Origin: JBHJGM01 sp050331815
GTDB taxonomy: Bacteria; Verrucomicrobiota; Verrucomicrobiia; Opitutales; JBHJGM01
Length of the DNA: 64,000 nucleotides
Assembly (NCBI GenBank): GCA_050331815.1
Contig: JBHJGM010000014.1
Coordinates: forward strand, 62,001 to 126,000
Direction of reading: 5' to 3'
Of the stretch, positions 56,015-64,000 are shown piece after piece (within the stretch, counting starts at the first letter, position 1; every line of letters starts with the position of its first letter). The position numbers and the translations under genes are program-made. The notes beneath the pieces were generated by a model. The model did no database searches, was not told where the DNA came from, and saw only the letters and a program-made list of their open reading frames with translations.

Positions 56015-56243
56015 GGCTGGCACCTATGCATTGAGCGGAGATAGGCGCAACTTTGGATGTGACAAGGTTTGAGTCATCCACTGCCCATCGGTGTGACACA
56101 GGTGTGCCAAAGTGGCTTAATTCCGGAAGTTTTCATCCAGAATCTGAGACACGGACCAAGGCCTCTCAAGAATATCTTATTGTCGTCCAACGGCTTAAAA
56201 CGTTTCAGAGGCGGTGGCACATTGGCTGCAATAGTCCTGTTCA

Positions 56244-58196
56244 ATGTCAAAAATTATAGGGATCGATTTAGGCACGACGAATTCGTGCATGGCAGTTATG
56301 GAAGGCGGCGAACCGGTCGTCATCCCAAATTCTGAAGGTGGGCGCACGACGCCTTCGATTGTGGCATTTTCCAAGAATGGCGAGCGGCTGGTCGGTCAGC
56401 CGGCGAAGCGCCAGGCGGTCACCAATCCGCAAAACACCATCTTTTCGGCGAAGCGCCTGATCGGTCGTAAGTTTTCCGAGGTGCAGAATGATGCTTCGTC
56501 GATTCCCTACAAAATTGTCGAAGGCAAAAACGGTGACGCTTGGATTCAGGCGCAAGTTGGCGACACAGAGGAGAAGTTCGCCCCCGAGCAAATTTCCGCG
56601 ATGGTGCTCGCTAAGCTGAAAGCGGATGCGGAGTCTTATCTGGGAGAAAAAGTCACGCAGGCGGTGATTACAGTCCCGGCTTACTTCAACGATGCGCAGC
56701 GTCAGGCCACCAAGGATGCGGGCTCCATCGCTGGGCTTGAAGTGCTTCGCATCATCAACGAGCCAACGGCTGCCTCGCTCGCATACGGTTTGGACAAGAA
56801 AAATGACGAGACCATCGCGGTTTTCGACCTGGGTGGTGGTACGTTTGATATCTCTATCTTAGAAATCGGCGACAGCGTTTTTGAGGTGAAAGCCACTAAC
56901 GGCGACACCTTCCTCGGCGGCGATAATTTTGACGAATCGATCATTCGCTGGTTGGTCGACACCTTCAAGCAGGAGAACGGTATCGATTTGCGTCAGGATC
57001 CGATGGCGCTGCAGCGCCTGAAGGAAGAAGCCGAAAAGGCTAAGATTGCGCTTTCTTCGGCGCAGTCGACCGATATCAATTTGCCTTTCATTACCGCTGA
57101 TGCGAGCGGACCCAAGCACCTGAACGTGTCGCTCTCGCGTTCGAAGCTTGAGCAACTGGTTGACGATTTGATTACGCGCGTGCGCAAGCCTTTCGAGCAG
57201 TGCCTGAGTGACGCCGGGTTAAGCCAGGGTGAAATTAACGATCTTGTTCTGGTGGGCGGGATGACCCGCATGCCGCGGGTTGTTGAGGTCGCGCGCGAAC
57301 TCGCGGGTAAAGAGCCGCACAAGGGAGTGAATCCTGACGAAGTTGTGGCCATCGGTGCAGCAATTCAGGGCGGTGTGCTTCAGGGCGACGTCCGCGATGT
57401 GTTGTTGCTGGATGTAACACCGTTGACCCTTGGCATTGAAACGGCGGGTGGCGTCTCGACCCCGATGATCGAGCGTAACACGACCATCCCGACCAAGAAG
57501 TCGCAGACCTTTACCACTTACGGAGACAACCAGCCGGCGGTAGATATTAAGGTGCTGCAGGGCGAGCGGCCCATGTCGCGCGACAACAAGCTTATAGGCA
57601 ATTTTAAGCTCGATGGCATTCCGCCGGCACCGCGCGGTACGCCGCAGATTGAAGTTACCTTCGACATCGACGCGAACGGTATCCTTCACGTCACCGCGAA
57701 GGATCTGGGCACCGGTAAGGATCAAAAGATCACGATTACCGGTTCTTCAGGCCTCGATCCAGAGGAAGTTGAGCAGCTCAAGAAAGAAGCTGAAGCACAT
57801 GCGTCCGAGGACGCGCAGCGTAAGGCTCAAGTCGAAGCGCGCAACAACCTGGACGGACTTGTCTACCAGACCGAAAAGCAGCTCTGCGAGTTGGGTGAAA
57901 AACTGCCCGCCGACAAAAAGACATCAGTCGAAGCGGCGCTTGCCGAAGGTAAGCAGGTACTCGAAAACCAAGAGGCTTCCGAGGCGCAGCTGAAGGGTGC
58001 TACCGAAGCCATCCAGAAGACCTTCGAGGCAGTCGCCCAGGATCTTTATGCCAACGTTGGTGCCAATGCGGGTGACACGGAGCCGGGCGGCCCGGAAGCT
58101 TCCGGTCTCACGTCGGCTCCTACCGGCGACGCAAAGAAGTCCGACGATGACGTGGTCGACGCCGACTTCGAAGTCGTCGATGACGAGAAGAAATAA
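56244..58196 (+). CDS. dnaK: Chaperone DnaK (Hsp70)
   Basis: 650 residues. ATPase domain: 'IIGIDLGTTNSCMAVMEGGE', 'VTVPAYFNDAQRQATKDAG', 'FDLGGGTFDISILEI' and 'GGMTRMPRVVEVARELAG'. The substrate-binding domain follows 'LLDVTPLTLGIETAGGV', and the acidic tail ends 'DADFEVVDDEKK'. Neither grpE nor dnaJ is adjacent; groES and groEL follow instead after 140 bases. No strong Shine-Dalgarno sequence is present, and I see no CIRCE-type inverted repeat upstream. Confidence 0.98.
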   Translation: MSKIIGIDLGTTNSCMAVMEGGEPVVIPNSEGGRTTPSIVAFSKNGERLVGQPAKRQAVTNPQNTIFSAKRLIGRKFSEVQNDASSIPYKIVEGKNGDAWIQAQVGDTEEKFAPEQISAMVLAKLKADAESYLGEKVTQAVITVPAYFNDAQRQATKDAGSIAGLEVLRIINEPTAASLAYGLDKKNDETIAVFDLGGGTFDISILEIGDSVFEVKATNGDTFLGGDNFDESIIRWLVDTFKQENGIDLRQDPMALQRLKEEAEKAKIALSSAQSTDINLPFITADASGPKHLNVSLSRSKLEQLVDDLITRVRKPFEQCLSDAGLSQGEINDLVLVGGMTRMPRVVEVARELAGKEPHKGVNPDEVVAIGAAIQGGVLQGDVRDVLLLDVTPLTLGIETAGGVSTPMIERNTTIPTKKSQTFTTYGDNQPAVDIKVLQGERPMSRDNKLIGNFKLDGIPPAPRGTPQIEVTFDIDANGILHVTAKDLGTGKDQKITITGSSGLDPEEVEQLKKEAEAHASEDAQRKAQVEARNNLDGLVYQTEKQLCELGEKLPADKKTSVEAALAEGKQVLENQEASEAQLKGATEAIQKTFEAVAQDLYANVGANAGDTEPGGPEASGLTSAPTGDAKKSDDDVVDADFEVVDDEKK

Positions 58197-58336
58197 GCAC
58201 ACATCTCTTTAGGAACAGTCCAACAGGCGCCAGCCGTCTGGCGGACCGCTTCGGGTGAAGCTCCCCAGCGCACTCGGAGAAAACTCAAATAACCTGTATC
58301 CACGCGTTAACTACACGCACAACAACAAGAACACAG

Positions 58337-58648
58337 ATGAGCGCAGCAACTGCCACAAAAGTAAAAATCCGCCCATTGGGCGACCGCGTCCTCGTGCGCG
58401 CGGTGGAAGATGACGAACAGGTCAAGGGCGGGATTATCATCCCGGACTCGGCCAAGGAAAAACCGCAGGAAGCCGAAGTGATCGCCCTTGGTACCGGTCG
58501 CAAGGACGAGGACGGCAAGGCCCTTCCCTTCGAAGTGAAGGTGGGCGACCGTGTCCTGACCAGCAAGTACGGCGGCACCGAAGTCACCATCGATGACAAG
58601 AAGTACACGCTCCTGCGTGAAGACGACATCCTGGGCGTGATCCAGTAA
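58337..58648 (+). CDS. groES: Co-chaperonin GroES
   Basis: Heptameric lid for GroEL. 103 residues: 'VKIRPLGDRVLVRAVEDDEQ' at the N-terminus, mobile loop 'KGGIIIPDSAKEKPQEAEVI', and C-terminal 'YTLLREDDILGVI'. In the 140-base leader before it a short hairpin (CGCCAGCCGTCTGGCG, 58228-58243) is visible without a T-run. groEL follows after 61 bases. Confidence 0.97.
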   Translation: MSAATATKVKIRPLGDRVLVRAVEDDEQVKGGIIIPDSAKEKPQEAEVIALGTGRKDEDGKALPFEVKVGDRVLTSKYGGTEVTIDDKKYTLLREDDILGVIQ

Positions 58649-58709
58649 ACACGCCTCGCGTCACCCTCCTGTATCCAGAAAACACTTACAAAAACGGAAA
58701 CAAATTATC

Positions 58710-60362
58710 ATGCCAGCAAAACAGCTGAAGTTTGACGAAGCCGCCCGCAAGGGCATCCTCCGCGGGGTTGAGCAGCTCTCCCGCGCGGTCAAGGTCACGC
58801 TCGGTCCCAAGGGCCGCAACGTGCTGATCGACAAGAAGTTTGGTTCACCGACCGTCACCAAGGACGGCGTTACTGTGGCCAAGGAAATCGAACTCGACGA
58901 CCCGTACGAAAACATGGGCGCGCAGATGGTCCGCGAGGTTGCCTCCAAGACCAGCGACAGCGCCGGTGATGGTACGACCACCGCCACCGTTCTGGCCGAG
59001 TCCGTTTTCCGCGAAGGCCTCAAGAATGTCGCCGCGGGTACGAACCCAATCTTCCTGAAGCGCGGCATCGACAAGGCCGTGGAAGCCGCCGTGGCCGAAC
59101 TCGCTAAGTCCTCGAAGAAGGTTTCGGGCCGCGAAGAAGTTCGCCAGGTTGCGACCGTCTCGGCGAACTGGGACACCGAAATTGGCGACATCATCGCCGA
59201 GGCCATGGACAAGGTTGGCAAGGACGGTACCATTACGGTTGAAGAGGCCAAGTCCATCGAAACCACCCTCGACGTGGTCGAAGGGATGCAGTTCGACAAG
59301 GGCTACCTCTCGCCCTATTTCGTGACCAACTCCGAGTCGATGGAGTGCGTACTCGAAGACGCGCACGTACTTATCCACGAGAAGAAGATCAGCAACCTGA
59401 ACGACCTGCTGCCGCTACTTCAGAACGTGGCCAAGAGTGGCAAGCCCTTCCTGCTGATTGCCGAGGACATCGAAGGTGAAGCTCTCGCCGCTCTCGTGGT
59501 GAATAAGCTGCGCGGTACGCTGAACGTGTGCGCGGTGAAGGCTCCCGGTTTTGGCGATCGTCGCAAGGCTATGCTCGAAGATATCGCCGTGTTGACCGGT
59601 GGACGCTGCATCACCGAGGACCTCGGCATCAAGCTGGAGAACGTCCAGGTGGCCGAGCTTGGTAAGGCCAAGCGCGTGGTCATCGACAAGGAAAACACCA
59701 CCATCGTCGAAGGTTCCGGCAAGGCTTCGGACATCCAGGGCCGCGTAAAGCAGATTCGCCGTCAGATCGAGGAAACCACTTCGGCCTACGACCGCGAAAA
59801 GCTGCAGGAGCGTTTGGCCAAGCTGGCCGGTGGGGTGGCCGTGATCAACGTCGGTGCCGCTACCGAGCCCGAGATGAAGGAAAAGAAGGCGCGCGTCGAA
59901 GACGCCCTGCATGCGACCCGCGCTGCCGTTGAAGAAGGCATCTCGGCGGGAGGTTCGGTGGCGCTCCTGCGCACCGCCAAGGCCATCGAGAAGGCCGCTG
60001 AAGAGCTCGAAGGTGACGAAGCTATCGGTGCGTTGATCGTGCGCCGCGCTATTGAAGCGCCGCTGCGTCAGCTCTGCTCCAACGCGGGTGTCGAAGGTGC
60101 GCTGGTCGTGCAGGAAGTGCTCAGCAAGAAGGGCACGCAGGGCTACAACGTGGCCACCGGCGAATTCGAGGACCTGCTCAAGAGTGGCGTTGTCGATCCG
60201 ACCAAGGTTGTGCGTACCTCGCTGCAGAACGCGGCTTCGGTTGCCGGTCTGCTCCTGACCACCGAGTGCATGATCACTGAAGTGCCGGAAAAGGATAAGC
60301 CGGCTGCGGGCGGTCATGACCACGACATGGGTGGCATGGGCGGTATGGGCGGCATGATGTAA
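58710..60362 (+). CDS. groEL: Chaperonin GroEL
   Basis: Double-ring ATP-dependent folding chamber. 550 residues. N-terminus 'AKQLKFDEAARKGILRGVEQ', nucleotide loop 'AGDGTTTATVLAESVFREGL', apical and intermediate domains ordinary, and the flexible end 'HDHDMGGMGGMGGMM' of the group I Gly-Met type. Strong terminator at 60407-60441. Codon use looks like that of a highly expressed gene, with regular third positions. Confidence 0.98.
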   Translation: MPAKQLKFDEAARKGILRGVEQLSRAVKVTLGPKGRNVLIDKKFGSPTVTKDGVTVAKEIELDDPYENMGAQMVREVASKTSDSAGDGTTTATVLAESVFREGLKNVAAGTNPIFLKRGIDKAVEAAVAELAKSSKKVSGREEVRQVATVSANWDTEIGDIIAEAMDKVGKDGTITVEEAKSIETTLDVVEGMQFDKGYLSPYFVTNSESMECVLEDAHVLIHEKKISNLNDLLPLLQNVAKSGKPFLLIAEDIEGEALAALVVNKLRGTLNVCAVKAPGFGDRRKAMLEDIAVLTGGRCITEDLGIKLENVQVAELGKAKRVVIDKENTTIVEGSGKASDIQGRVKQIRRQIEETTSAYDREKLQERLAKLAGGVAVINVGAATEPEMKEKKARVEDALHATRAAVEEGISAGGSVALLRTAKAIEKAAEELEGDEAIGALIVRRAIEAPLRQLCSNAGVEGALVVQEVLSKKGTQGYNVATGEFEDLLKSGVVDPTKVVRTSLQNAASVAGLLLTTECMITEVPEKDKPAAGGHDHDMGGMGGMGGMM

Positions 60363-60406
60363 TCCGCCGCTGGATTTAACAGGCACGCGCGAAATAATTG
60401 TTCTAC

Positions 60407-60441
60407 AGCGCCTCTCCCAACCTAGGGAGGGGCGCTTTTTT
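60407..60441 (+). terminator. Intrinsic terminator after groEL
   Basis: AGCGCCTCTCCC, loop AACCTA, then GGGAGGGGCGCT forms a 12-base stem with one G-U-type pair, followed directly by a run of T (60436-60441). Located 45 bases after the groEL stop. A clear Rho-independent terminator for the chaperone transcript. Confidence 0.9.
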
Positions 60442-60480
60442 AGGCTGACAAGTATCTTGGCGGACAGCTATGCAGTCCAA

Positions 60481-60651
60481 ATGCTTCGCTGGGCTATCGC
60501 ATTTTTTATTATCGCAATCATCGCCGGTGTCTTTGGCTTTGGGGGTATCTCCGACGCGGCGACCGACATCGCGCGTATCCTTTTCTTTGTCTTTCTGGTC
60601 GTATTTGTGATCTCGTTACTTTTTGGGATCGTCGGCAAAGGGAAGCGCTGA
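60481..60651 (+). CDS. DUF1328 family small membrane protein
   Basis: 56 residues from ATG 60481 (MLRWAIAFFIIAIIAGVFGF). Nearly all hydrophobic with 'GGISDAATDIARILFFVFLV', the hallmark of the widespread YtjA/DUF1328 family of unknown function. GKGKR at the end sits on the cytoplasmic side. The 8-residue extension from 60457 is not family-like. Confidence 0.88.
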   Translation: MLRWAIAFFIIAIIAGVFGFGGISDAATDIARILFFVFLVVFVISLLFGIVGKGKR

Positions 60652-60655
60652 GGCT

Positions 60656-62305
60656 TCAGCCGATTTGCAGCGTCCAGGAGCGCTCGGCGGATTCTTCGTA
60701 TCCGATACGAATAGCCCGGGAGCGCAAGGTGTGGGTGCCTTCGGGTAGCTTCAGCGGTGCGCTGTAGAGCTTCCAGTGCAAGGCGGGATCGTCGGCGTCG
60801 CCTTGATCGAAGGTGTAAGCGATGCTGGCCCCCTGGGTGGCGCAGTGCAGCCCGACCAGTGCGGGTGAGGCGACTGAATTTTCCGTATCCTGTTTGAGAA
60901 CCTGTTCGCCTTCACTGAGGACTTCGGGGGCGATGTCTCCGAGTTTTATGGCGATGGGCGCGCTGGTCTGTGGCTGCGTCCCGTCGGGGTACCAAAGGCG
61001 CTTCATGTCCGCTTCGGAGAGATCGCCCAGGTCGCCGACTTCCTGCAGCCAGCGATCGCATTCGGTGCGCAGGCGCAGGAGGGTTTGCGCGTGGACGGGT
61101 TCCTCGGCCAGGTTGTGCATCTCCCAGGGGTCGGCCTGAGTGTCGTAGAGTTCCTCGGGTGGGCGCGTTTCGCGAGCGAACCAGGCCTGGGAGGGTTCGA
61201 GGGTGCCTTCGGCGCGGCGCTTCCAGATTTCCCGCATGATGGGGTGGCGGTCGCGGTAAGGAATCCAAAGCAGGCTGGGCAAGTCGGTGTAGTAGTTACG
61301 CAGGTATTTGAACTGTCCGTCGCGCACGGTGCGGATGCGATCGTAGGCTTCGTCGAAGCGGTCGCGGTGCGCATGGATGTAGGTGCGCTTTTCGACTTTC
61401 GGCCCGAGGAAGGGCTTGCCGTGCAGGTGGCGTGGCTGTGGCACGCCCGCCAGCGAGAGCAGGGTGGGTGCGAGATCGATCAGGCTGACGAGGTCATTGG
61501 TTGTATCGCCTGGCTTGAGCGCGCCGCCGGGCCACTTGACCACCAGCGGCACGCGGATGCCCGAATCATAAGGCCAGCGCTTGGCGCGTGGCAGACCTTC
61601 GCCGTGGTCGCTCCAGATCATGACGAGGGTGTTTTCGGCCAGGCCATCGGCTTCGAGTTGCTGGAGCAGATCGCCCACGAGCGCGTCGTTCTGGGCGATG
61701 TGGTCGTACTGCCGGGCGAGCGCCTTGCGGCCCTCGAGCGTGTCGGGCAGGTAAGGCGGCAGGGTGACCTTGGCGGGGTCGGTTTTGGGTTCGCCGCCTT
61801 TTTCGGGCCACTGACCGGATTCGTGTGTGGTGGTCGGGTTGAAGACCGCAAAGAAGGGCTGCGCGGGGTCGGGACGATTGCGCCAGTGCGCGTGCTCGCC
61901 AAGCTCGTCCCAGGCGGTGCGGGGCGCGTCGAACTGATAGTCCGTCTTCTGGTTATTGGTGCAAAAGTAGCCGGCGGCGCGCAGGTATTGCGTGAAGGGC
62001 TTTATGTGTGGGGGCAGACAGGCTCCATAGGGGGTTGGCATCTCGGGAGTGGCGCGATTGCGGTGGGTGGTGCGCATGTGCTGGCCCCCGACGCTGATGG
62101 CGTAGCAGCCGGTGATGATGGAGCAGCGGCTGGGCGCGCAGACGCCCGCGGTGGCAAAGGCGTTGTTCCAGAGGCAGCCTTCGGCGGCGAGCCGGTCGAC
62201 GTTGGGCGTTTGCGCGACCGGATCGCCGTAGCAGCCAAAGCGCGGCGAGGTATCCTCGAAGGAGATCCAGAGAAAATTCGGGGGCTTGGTCTTGGTGGTG
62301 GACAT
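60656..62305 (-). CDS. Sulfatase (formylglycine-dependent)
   Basis: 549 residues from ATG 62305 (MSTTKTKPPNFLWISFEDTS). The Cys to be oxidised is in 'CAPSRCSIITG' (C-x-P-S-R). Metal and substrate residues lie in 'IWSDHGEGL' and 'SGIRVPLVVKWPGG'. The C-terminal 90 residues ('TFDQGDADDPALHWKLYSAP' and 'THTLRSRAIRIGYEES') are a chitobiase/beta-hexosaminidase C-terminal-like domain. No signal peptide is obvious. Substrate unknown, likely a sulfated polysaccharide or ester, common in marine Verrucomicrobia. Convergent with DUF1328. Confidence 0.9.
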   Translation of the reverse strand: MSTTKTKPPNFLWISFEDTSPRFGCYGDPVAQTPNVDRLAAEGCLWNNAFATAGVCAPSRCSIITGCYAISVGGQHMRTTHRNRATPEMPTPYGACLPPHIKPFTQYLRAAGYFCTNNQKTDYQFDAPRTAWDELGEHAHWRNRPDPAQPFFAVFNPTTTHESGQWPEKGGEPKTDPAKVTLPPYLPDTLEGRKALARQYDHIAQNDALVGDLLQQLEADGLAENTLVMIWSDHGEGLPRAKRWPYDSGIRVPLVVKWPGGALKPGDTTNDLVSLIDLAPTLLSLAGVPQPRHLHGKPFLGPKVEKRTYIHAHRDRFDEAYDRIRTVRDGQFKYLRNYYTDLPSLLWIPYRDRHPIMREIWKRRAEGTLEPSQAWFARETRPPEELYDTQADPWEMHNLAEEPVHAQTLLRLRTECDRWLQEVGDLGDLSEADMKRLWYPDGTQPQTSAPIAIKLGDIAPEVLSEGEQVLKQDTENSVASPALVGLHCATQGASIAYTFDQGDADDPALHWKLYSAPLKLPEGTHTLRSRAIRIGYEESAERSWTLQIG

Positions 62306-62388
62306 GCCACATTTTTGGAAACGCGCGGACGCCGCAGGCAAGGGGAAAGGCGCAAGGCCGGGCTGAAACATTTGACATGGCGAAATTT

Positions 62389-62402
62389 ACTGCATATACA
62401 AT
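62389..62402. promoter_or_regulatory. ACTGCATATACAAT motif upstream of the MarR gene
   Basis: Fourteen bases identical to a second copy at 62866-62879 upstream of the neighbouring cupin gene. It ends 6 bases before the GTG start. Its core TGCATATACA is a near-palindrome of the kind bound by MarR dimers, suggesting autoregulation and control of both genes. Confidence 0.6.
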
Positions 62403-62408
62403 CTATCT

Positions 62409-62849
62409 GTGAATACGCTCAAAAATGTACGTTCACTGTCGTGCCTGTGCGCAGAGTTAAAACGTGCTTCGCGTGCGGTCACCCGGCTGTACGACGACGC
62501 TCAACGCGAGCTGGGGCTGTCTTCCGGCCAATTGATGCTGCTCTTCGCCATGCAGGAGGGACCACGCAGCCAGATGCAGCTGGGCGAGACCTTCTCGATG
62601 GATACCACCACCCTGACACGCAGTTTGCGCCTACTCGCGCAGAAGGGCTACATCGAAACCCGCGAAGGCAGAGCCGACCGGCGCGAGCGTTGGCACGAAC
62701 TCACCGCAGAGGGCCGTAAGCTGGTCCGCGAAGGCCATGCGCGCTGGCTGGAAGTACAGCAGGCACTTTTTCAGCGGATGGGCGACAGGCTTGATTTCGA
62801 TGCTCTGCGAAGCCAGCTTCACGTGATTGTAGCGGCTGCGGAAGACTAG
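62409..62849 (+). CDS. MarR-family transcriptional regulator
   Basis: 146 residues from GTG 62409. Winged helix-turn-helix: 'SQMQLGETFSMDTTTLTRSL', 'LLAQKGYIETREGRADRRER' (wing with the D-R-R signature), flanked by dimerisation helices. Ligand unknown; the paired cupin and identical upstream motif suggest a small two-gene regulon. It is divergent from the sulfatase, with 103 bases between the starts. Confidence 0.9.
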   Translation: MNTLKNVRSLSCLCAELKRASRAVTRLYDDAQRELGLSSGQLMLLFAMQEGPRSQMQLGETFSMDTTTLTRSLRLLAQKGYIETREGRADRRERWHELTAEGRKLVREGHARWLEVQQALFQRMGDRLDFDALRSQLHVIVAAAED

Positions 62850-62865
62850 ATTTTATCACCTAAAA

Positions 62866-62879
62866 ACTGCATATACAAT
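62866..62879. promoter_or_regulatory. ACTGCATATACAAT motif upstream of the cupin gene
   Basis: Exact second copy of the 14-mer at 62389-62402, 27 bases before the cupin's TTG start. Probable MarR operator. The flanking sequence differs, so it is unlikely to be a simple duplication. Confidence 0.6.
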
Positions 62880-62905
62880 AAATCATGAAAGACCTCCCGT
62901 AAAAT

Positions 62906-63373
62906 TTGAAACAGCCCATCGCTCAGGAAGGCGAAGGTTACACCGCCGCGCATTGCGGGGACTTGAGCAACATTGCCAGCTTCTCAAGTGCCATGCCCAA
63001 AAGCGGCCAATCCTTTCCCGGCAAGCTCTGGGTCAAGGAACTGCTCGGCTTGACCGGCATGGAATTCTCACTGGGGGTGATGCCGCCGGGCGGCCAGATG
63101 CCGTATGTGCACGCCCATCGGCAGAATGAGGAATTGTATGTGATTGTTTCCGGGCGCGGTGAGTTTTCGGTTGAAAACACGCTGATCACCCTACGCGAAG
63201 GTTCGCTGGTCAGGGTTGCGCCTGCGGCCGGACGCACGCTTCGCAACACCGGCACCGAGATGATGGTCTACTTTGTGGTGCAGGCCAAGGAAGGCAGCCT
63301 GGAACAATGGACCGACCTGGATGGCTTCCTGTTGCCGGAGCAAAAGCCGGCCTGGGAGACTACCACCGCCTGA
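62906..63373 (+). CDS. Cupin-domain protein
   Basis: 155 residues from TTG 62906. Metal-binding motif in 'MPYVHAHRQNEELYVIVSGR' (H-x-H-x-x-x-E-E), the rest a single beta barrel. In the same frame, ATG at 62885 gives M-K-D-L-P and then TAA at 62900-62902, seven codons before the TTG. Either translation starts at TTG, or an AAA-type codon has mutated and the 5' end is damaged. Next to and probably under control of the MarR gene. Function unknown. Confidence 0.75.
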   Translation: MKQPIAQEGEGYTAAHCGDLSNIASFSSAMPKSGQSFPGKLWVKELLGLTGMEFSLGVMPPGGQMPYVHAHRQNEELYVIVSGRGEFSVENTLITLREGSLVRVAPAAGRTLRNTGTEMMVYFVVQAKEGSLEQWTDLDGFLLPEQKPAWETTTA

Positions 63374-63379
63374 AAGCGT

Positions 63380-64000
63380 TTACGCGCCGGCAGGAAGCAA
63401 ATCCCGCTGGCGCAGACGCTCGATCAGGGTGATGGCAGCCTGCTGACGGTTGAGAATGTAGAGGTGCACGCCAGGGGCGCCCCGTTCAAGCAGCTCCTCC
63501 ATCTGAGCGAAGGCCCAGTCGATGCCCACCTCGACAGCCGCCTCCTCGTCGCCGCCGGCAGCGAGCATGCGCTCGCGCAAGGCGTCGGGATACTTAGACT
63601 CGCAGAAGGCTGTGAATTTTTCCAATTGCGCGTGGCTGACCGGGGGAAGGATGCCTGGAAGCACCGGAGTCTCGATGCCGATTTCCCGGCAAGCTTCGAC
63701 GTAGGTGAAATAATCCGCGTTGTCGAAAAAGAGCTGGGTGGTGATGAAGTGCCCGCCAGCATCGACCTTCTTCTTGAGGTGGTTCAGGTCTTCTTTGAAG
63801 GAGGGTGCCTCCGGGTGTTTTTCCGGATAGCCACCAACGCCAAGGCAGAAATCGGGAAACTCCTGGCGGATGAGTTCGACGAGCTCCGAAGCGTAGGCAA
63901 GTCCATCGGGGTGGGGTTTAAATTCGGTGTCTCCCTTCGGCGGGTCGCCGCGCAGCGTCATGATGTTGCGAAAGCCGGCTGCGTGGAAGCGGGCCAGGAT
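63380..64000 (-). CDS. metF: Methylenetetrahydrofolate reductase, 5' end cut by the window edge
   Basis: FAD enzyme reducing 5,10-methylene-THF to 5-methyl-THF for methionine synthesis. About 206 codons are present, reading from the right edge through 'FRNIMTLRGDPPKGDTEF', 'GVGGYPEKHPEAPSF', 'THQLFFDNADYF'-like 'ITTQLFFDNADYFTYVEACR', and 'HLYILNRQQAAITLIERL'. These are the MetF barrel's C-terminal half. The start lies beyond 64000. Convergent with the cupin, 6 bases apart. Confidence 0.93.
   Translation of the reverse strand: MLARFHAAGFRNIMTLRGDPPKGDTEFKPHPDGLAYASELVELIRQEFPDFCLGVGGYPEKHPEAPSFKEDLNHLKKKVDAGGHFITTQLFFDNADYFTYVEACREIGIETPVLPGILPPVSHAQLEKFTAFCESKYPDALRERMLAAGGDEEAAVEVGIDWAFAQMEELLERGAPGVHLYILNRQQAAITLIERLRQRDLLPAGA

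Noticed and set aside
58197..58336. Possible CIRCE (HrcA) element upstream of groES
   Set aside because: Only one short GCACTC is present; the partner inverted half is missing.
61085..62719. 544-codon plus-strand frame opposite the sulfatase
   Set aside because: Antisense to a well-supported sulfatase and overlaps the MarR gene; low-complexity Gly/Val/Ala composition.

Overview
The window looks like a core chromosomal stretch of a GC-rich, Gram-negative bacterium. My best guess is phylum Verrucomicrobiota, class Opitutae, but this is inferred from gene content and not from a tree. The supporting mix is an exosortase with a PEP-CTERM protein, a sulfatase with a chitobiase-like C-terminus, an AraC/phytanoyl-CoA-dioxygenase-type pair, the carboxynorspermidine polyamine route and citramalate synthase. 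Most genes are housekeeping. Many lack an obvious Shine-Dalgarno sequence, and several start with GTG or TTG.

Layout. 1-4.5 kb: xylose isomerase and xylulokinase (cut by the left edge) on the minus strand, separated by a plus-strand membrane/TPR-like gene. 4.6-5.0 kb: remains of a toxin-antitoxin (TA) module. 5-12.6 kb: purB, an AsmA-like membrane protein, an ABC ATPase, an AraC regulator divergent from a PhyH-family dioxygenase, tpiA, a cyclic-nucleotide-binding protein and a metallophosphoesterase. 12.7-19 kb: exosortase, dnaE, a small membrane protein and a WecG/TagA glycosyltransferase. 19-23.5 kb: ffh flanked by a family of 'AACAGAAGG' intergenic repeats, then serA and plsY.

23.5-29.5 kb: a decayed hicB-hicA pair and a nonsense-interrupted hydrolase, then hom-lysC, an intact vapBC-like pair, and thrC. 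29.6-37.1 kb: a small membrane protein, cimA, a coiled-coil protein, nspC, a small conserved protein, carboxynorspermidine synthase and a large protein of unknown function. 37-46 kb: sppA, sufT, dus, a DUF151 nuclease, a polyprenyl synthetase, aroK, a thioesterase and two membrane proteins. 46-53 kb: an S55 (SpoIVB-type) peptidase-like protein beside a secreted beta-propeller protein, cfa, and the PEP-CTERM protein. 53-60 kb: aspS, two small genes and the chaperone cluster dnaK-groES-groEL with a clear terminator. 60-64 kb: DUF1328, a sulfatase, a MarR regulator and cupin pair sharing an identical upstream 14-mer, and metF cut by the right edge.

Functional links. Aspartate-family synthesis (hom, lysC, thrC) lies near threonine-independent isoleucine entry (cimA) and serine synthesis (serA). 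NspC and carboxynorspermidine synthase form the alternative spermidine/norspermidine route. The exosortase and the PEP-CTERM protein are a plausible enzyme and substrate about 39 kb apart. The most unusual material is the cluster of decaying accessory genes carrying single in-frame stops, the ffh-flanking repeats, and several palindromic or duplicated intergenic sites. I see no single large undescribed system. The best novelty candidates are the repeat family, the S55/propeller pair, the unknown 499-residue protein, and a possible small RNA ending at 46.2 kb.
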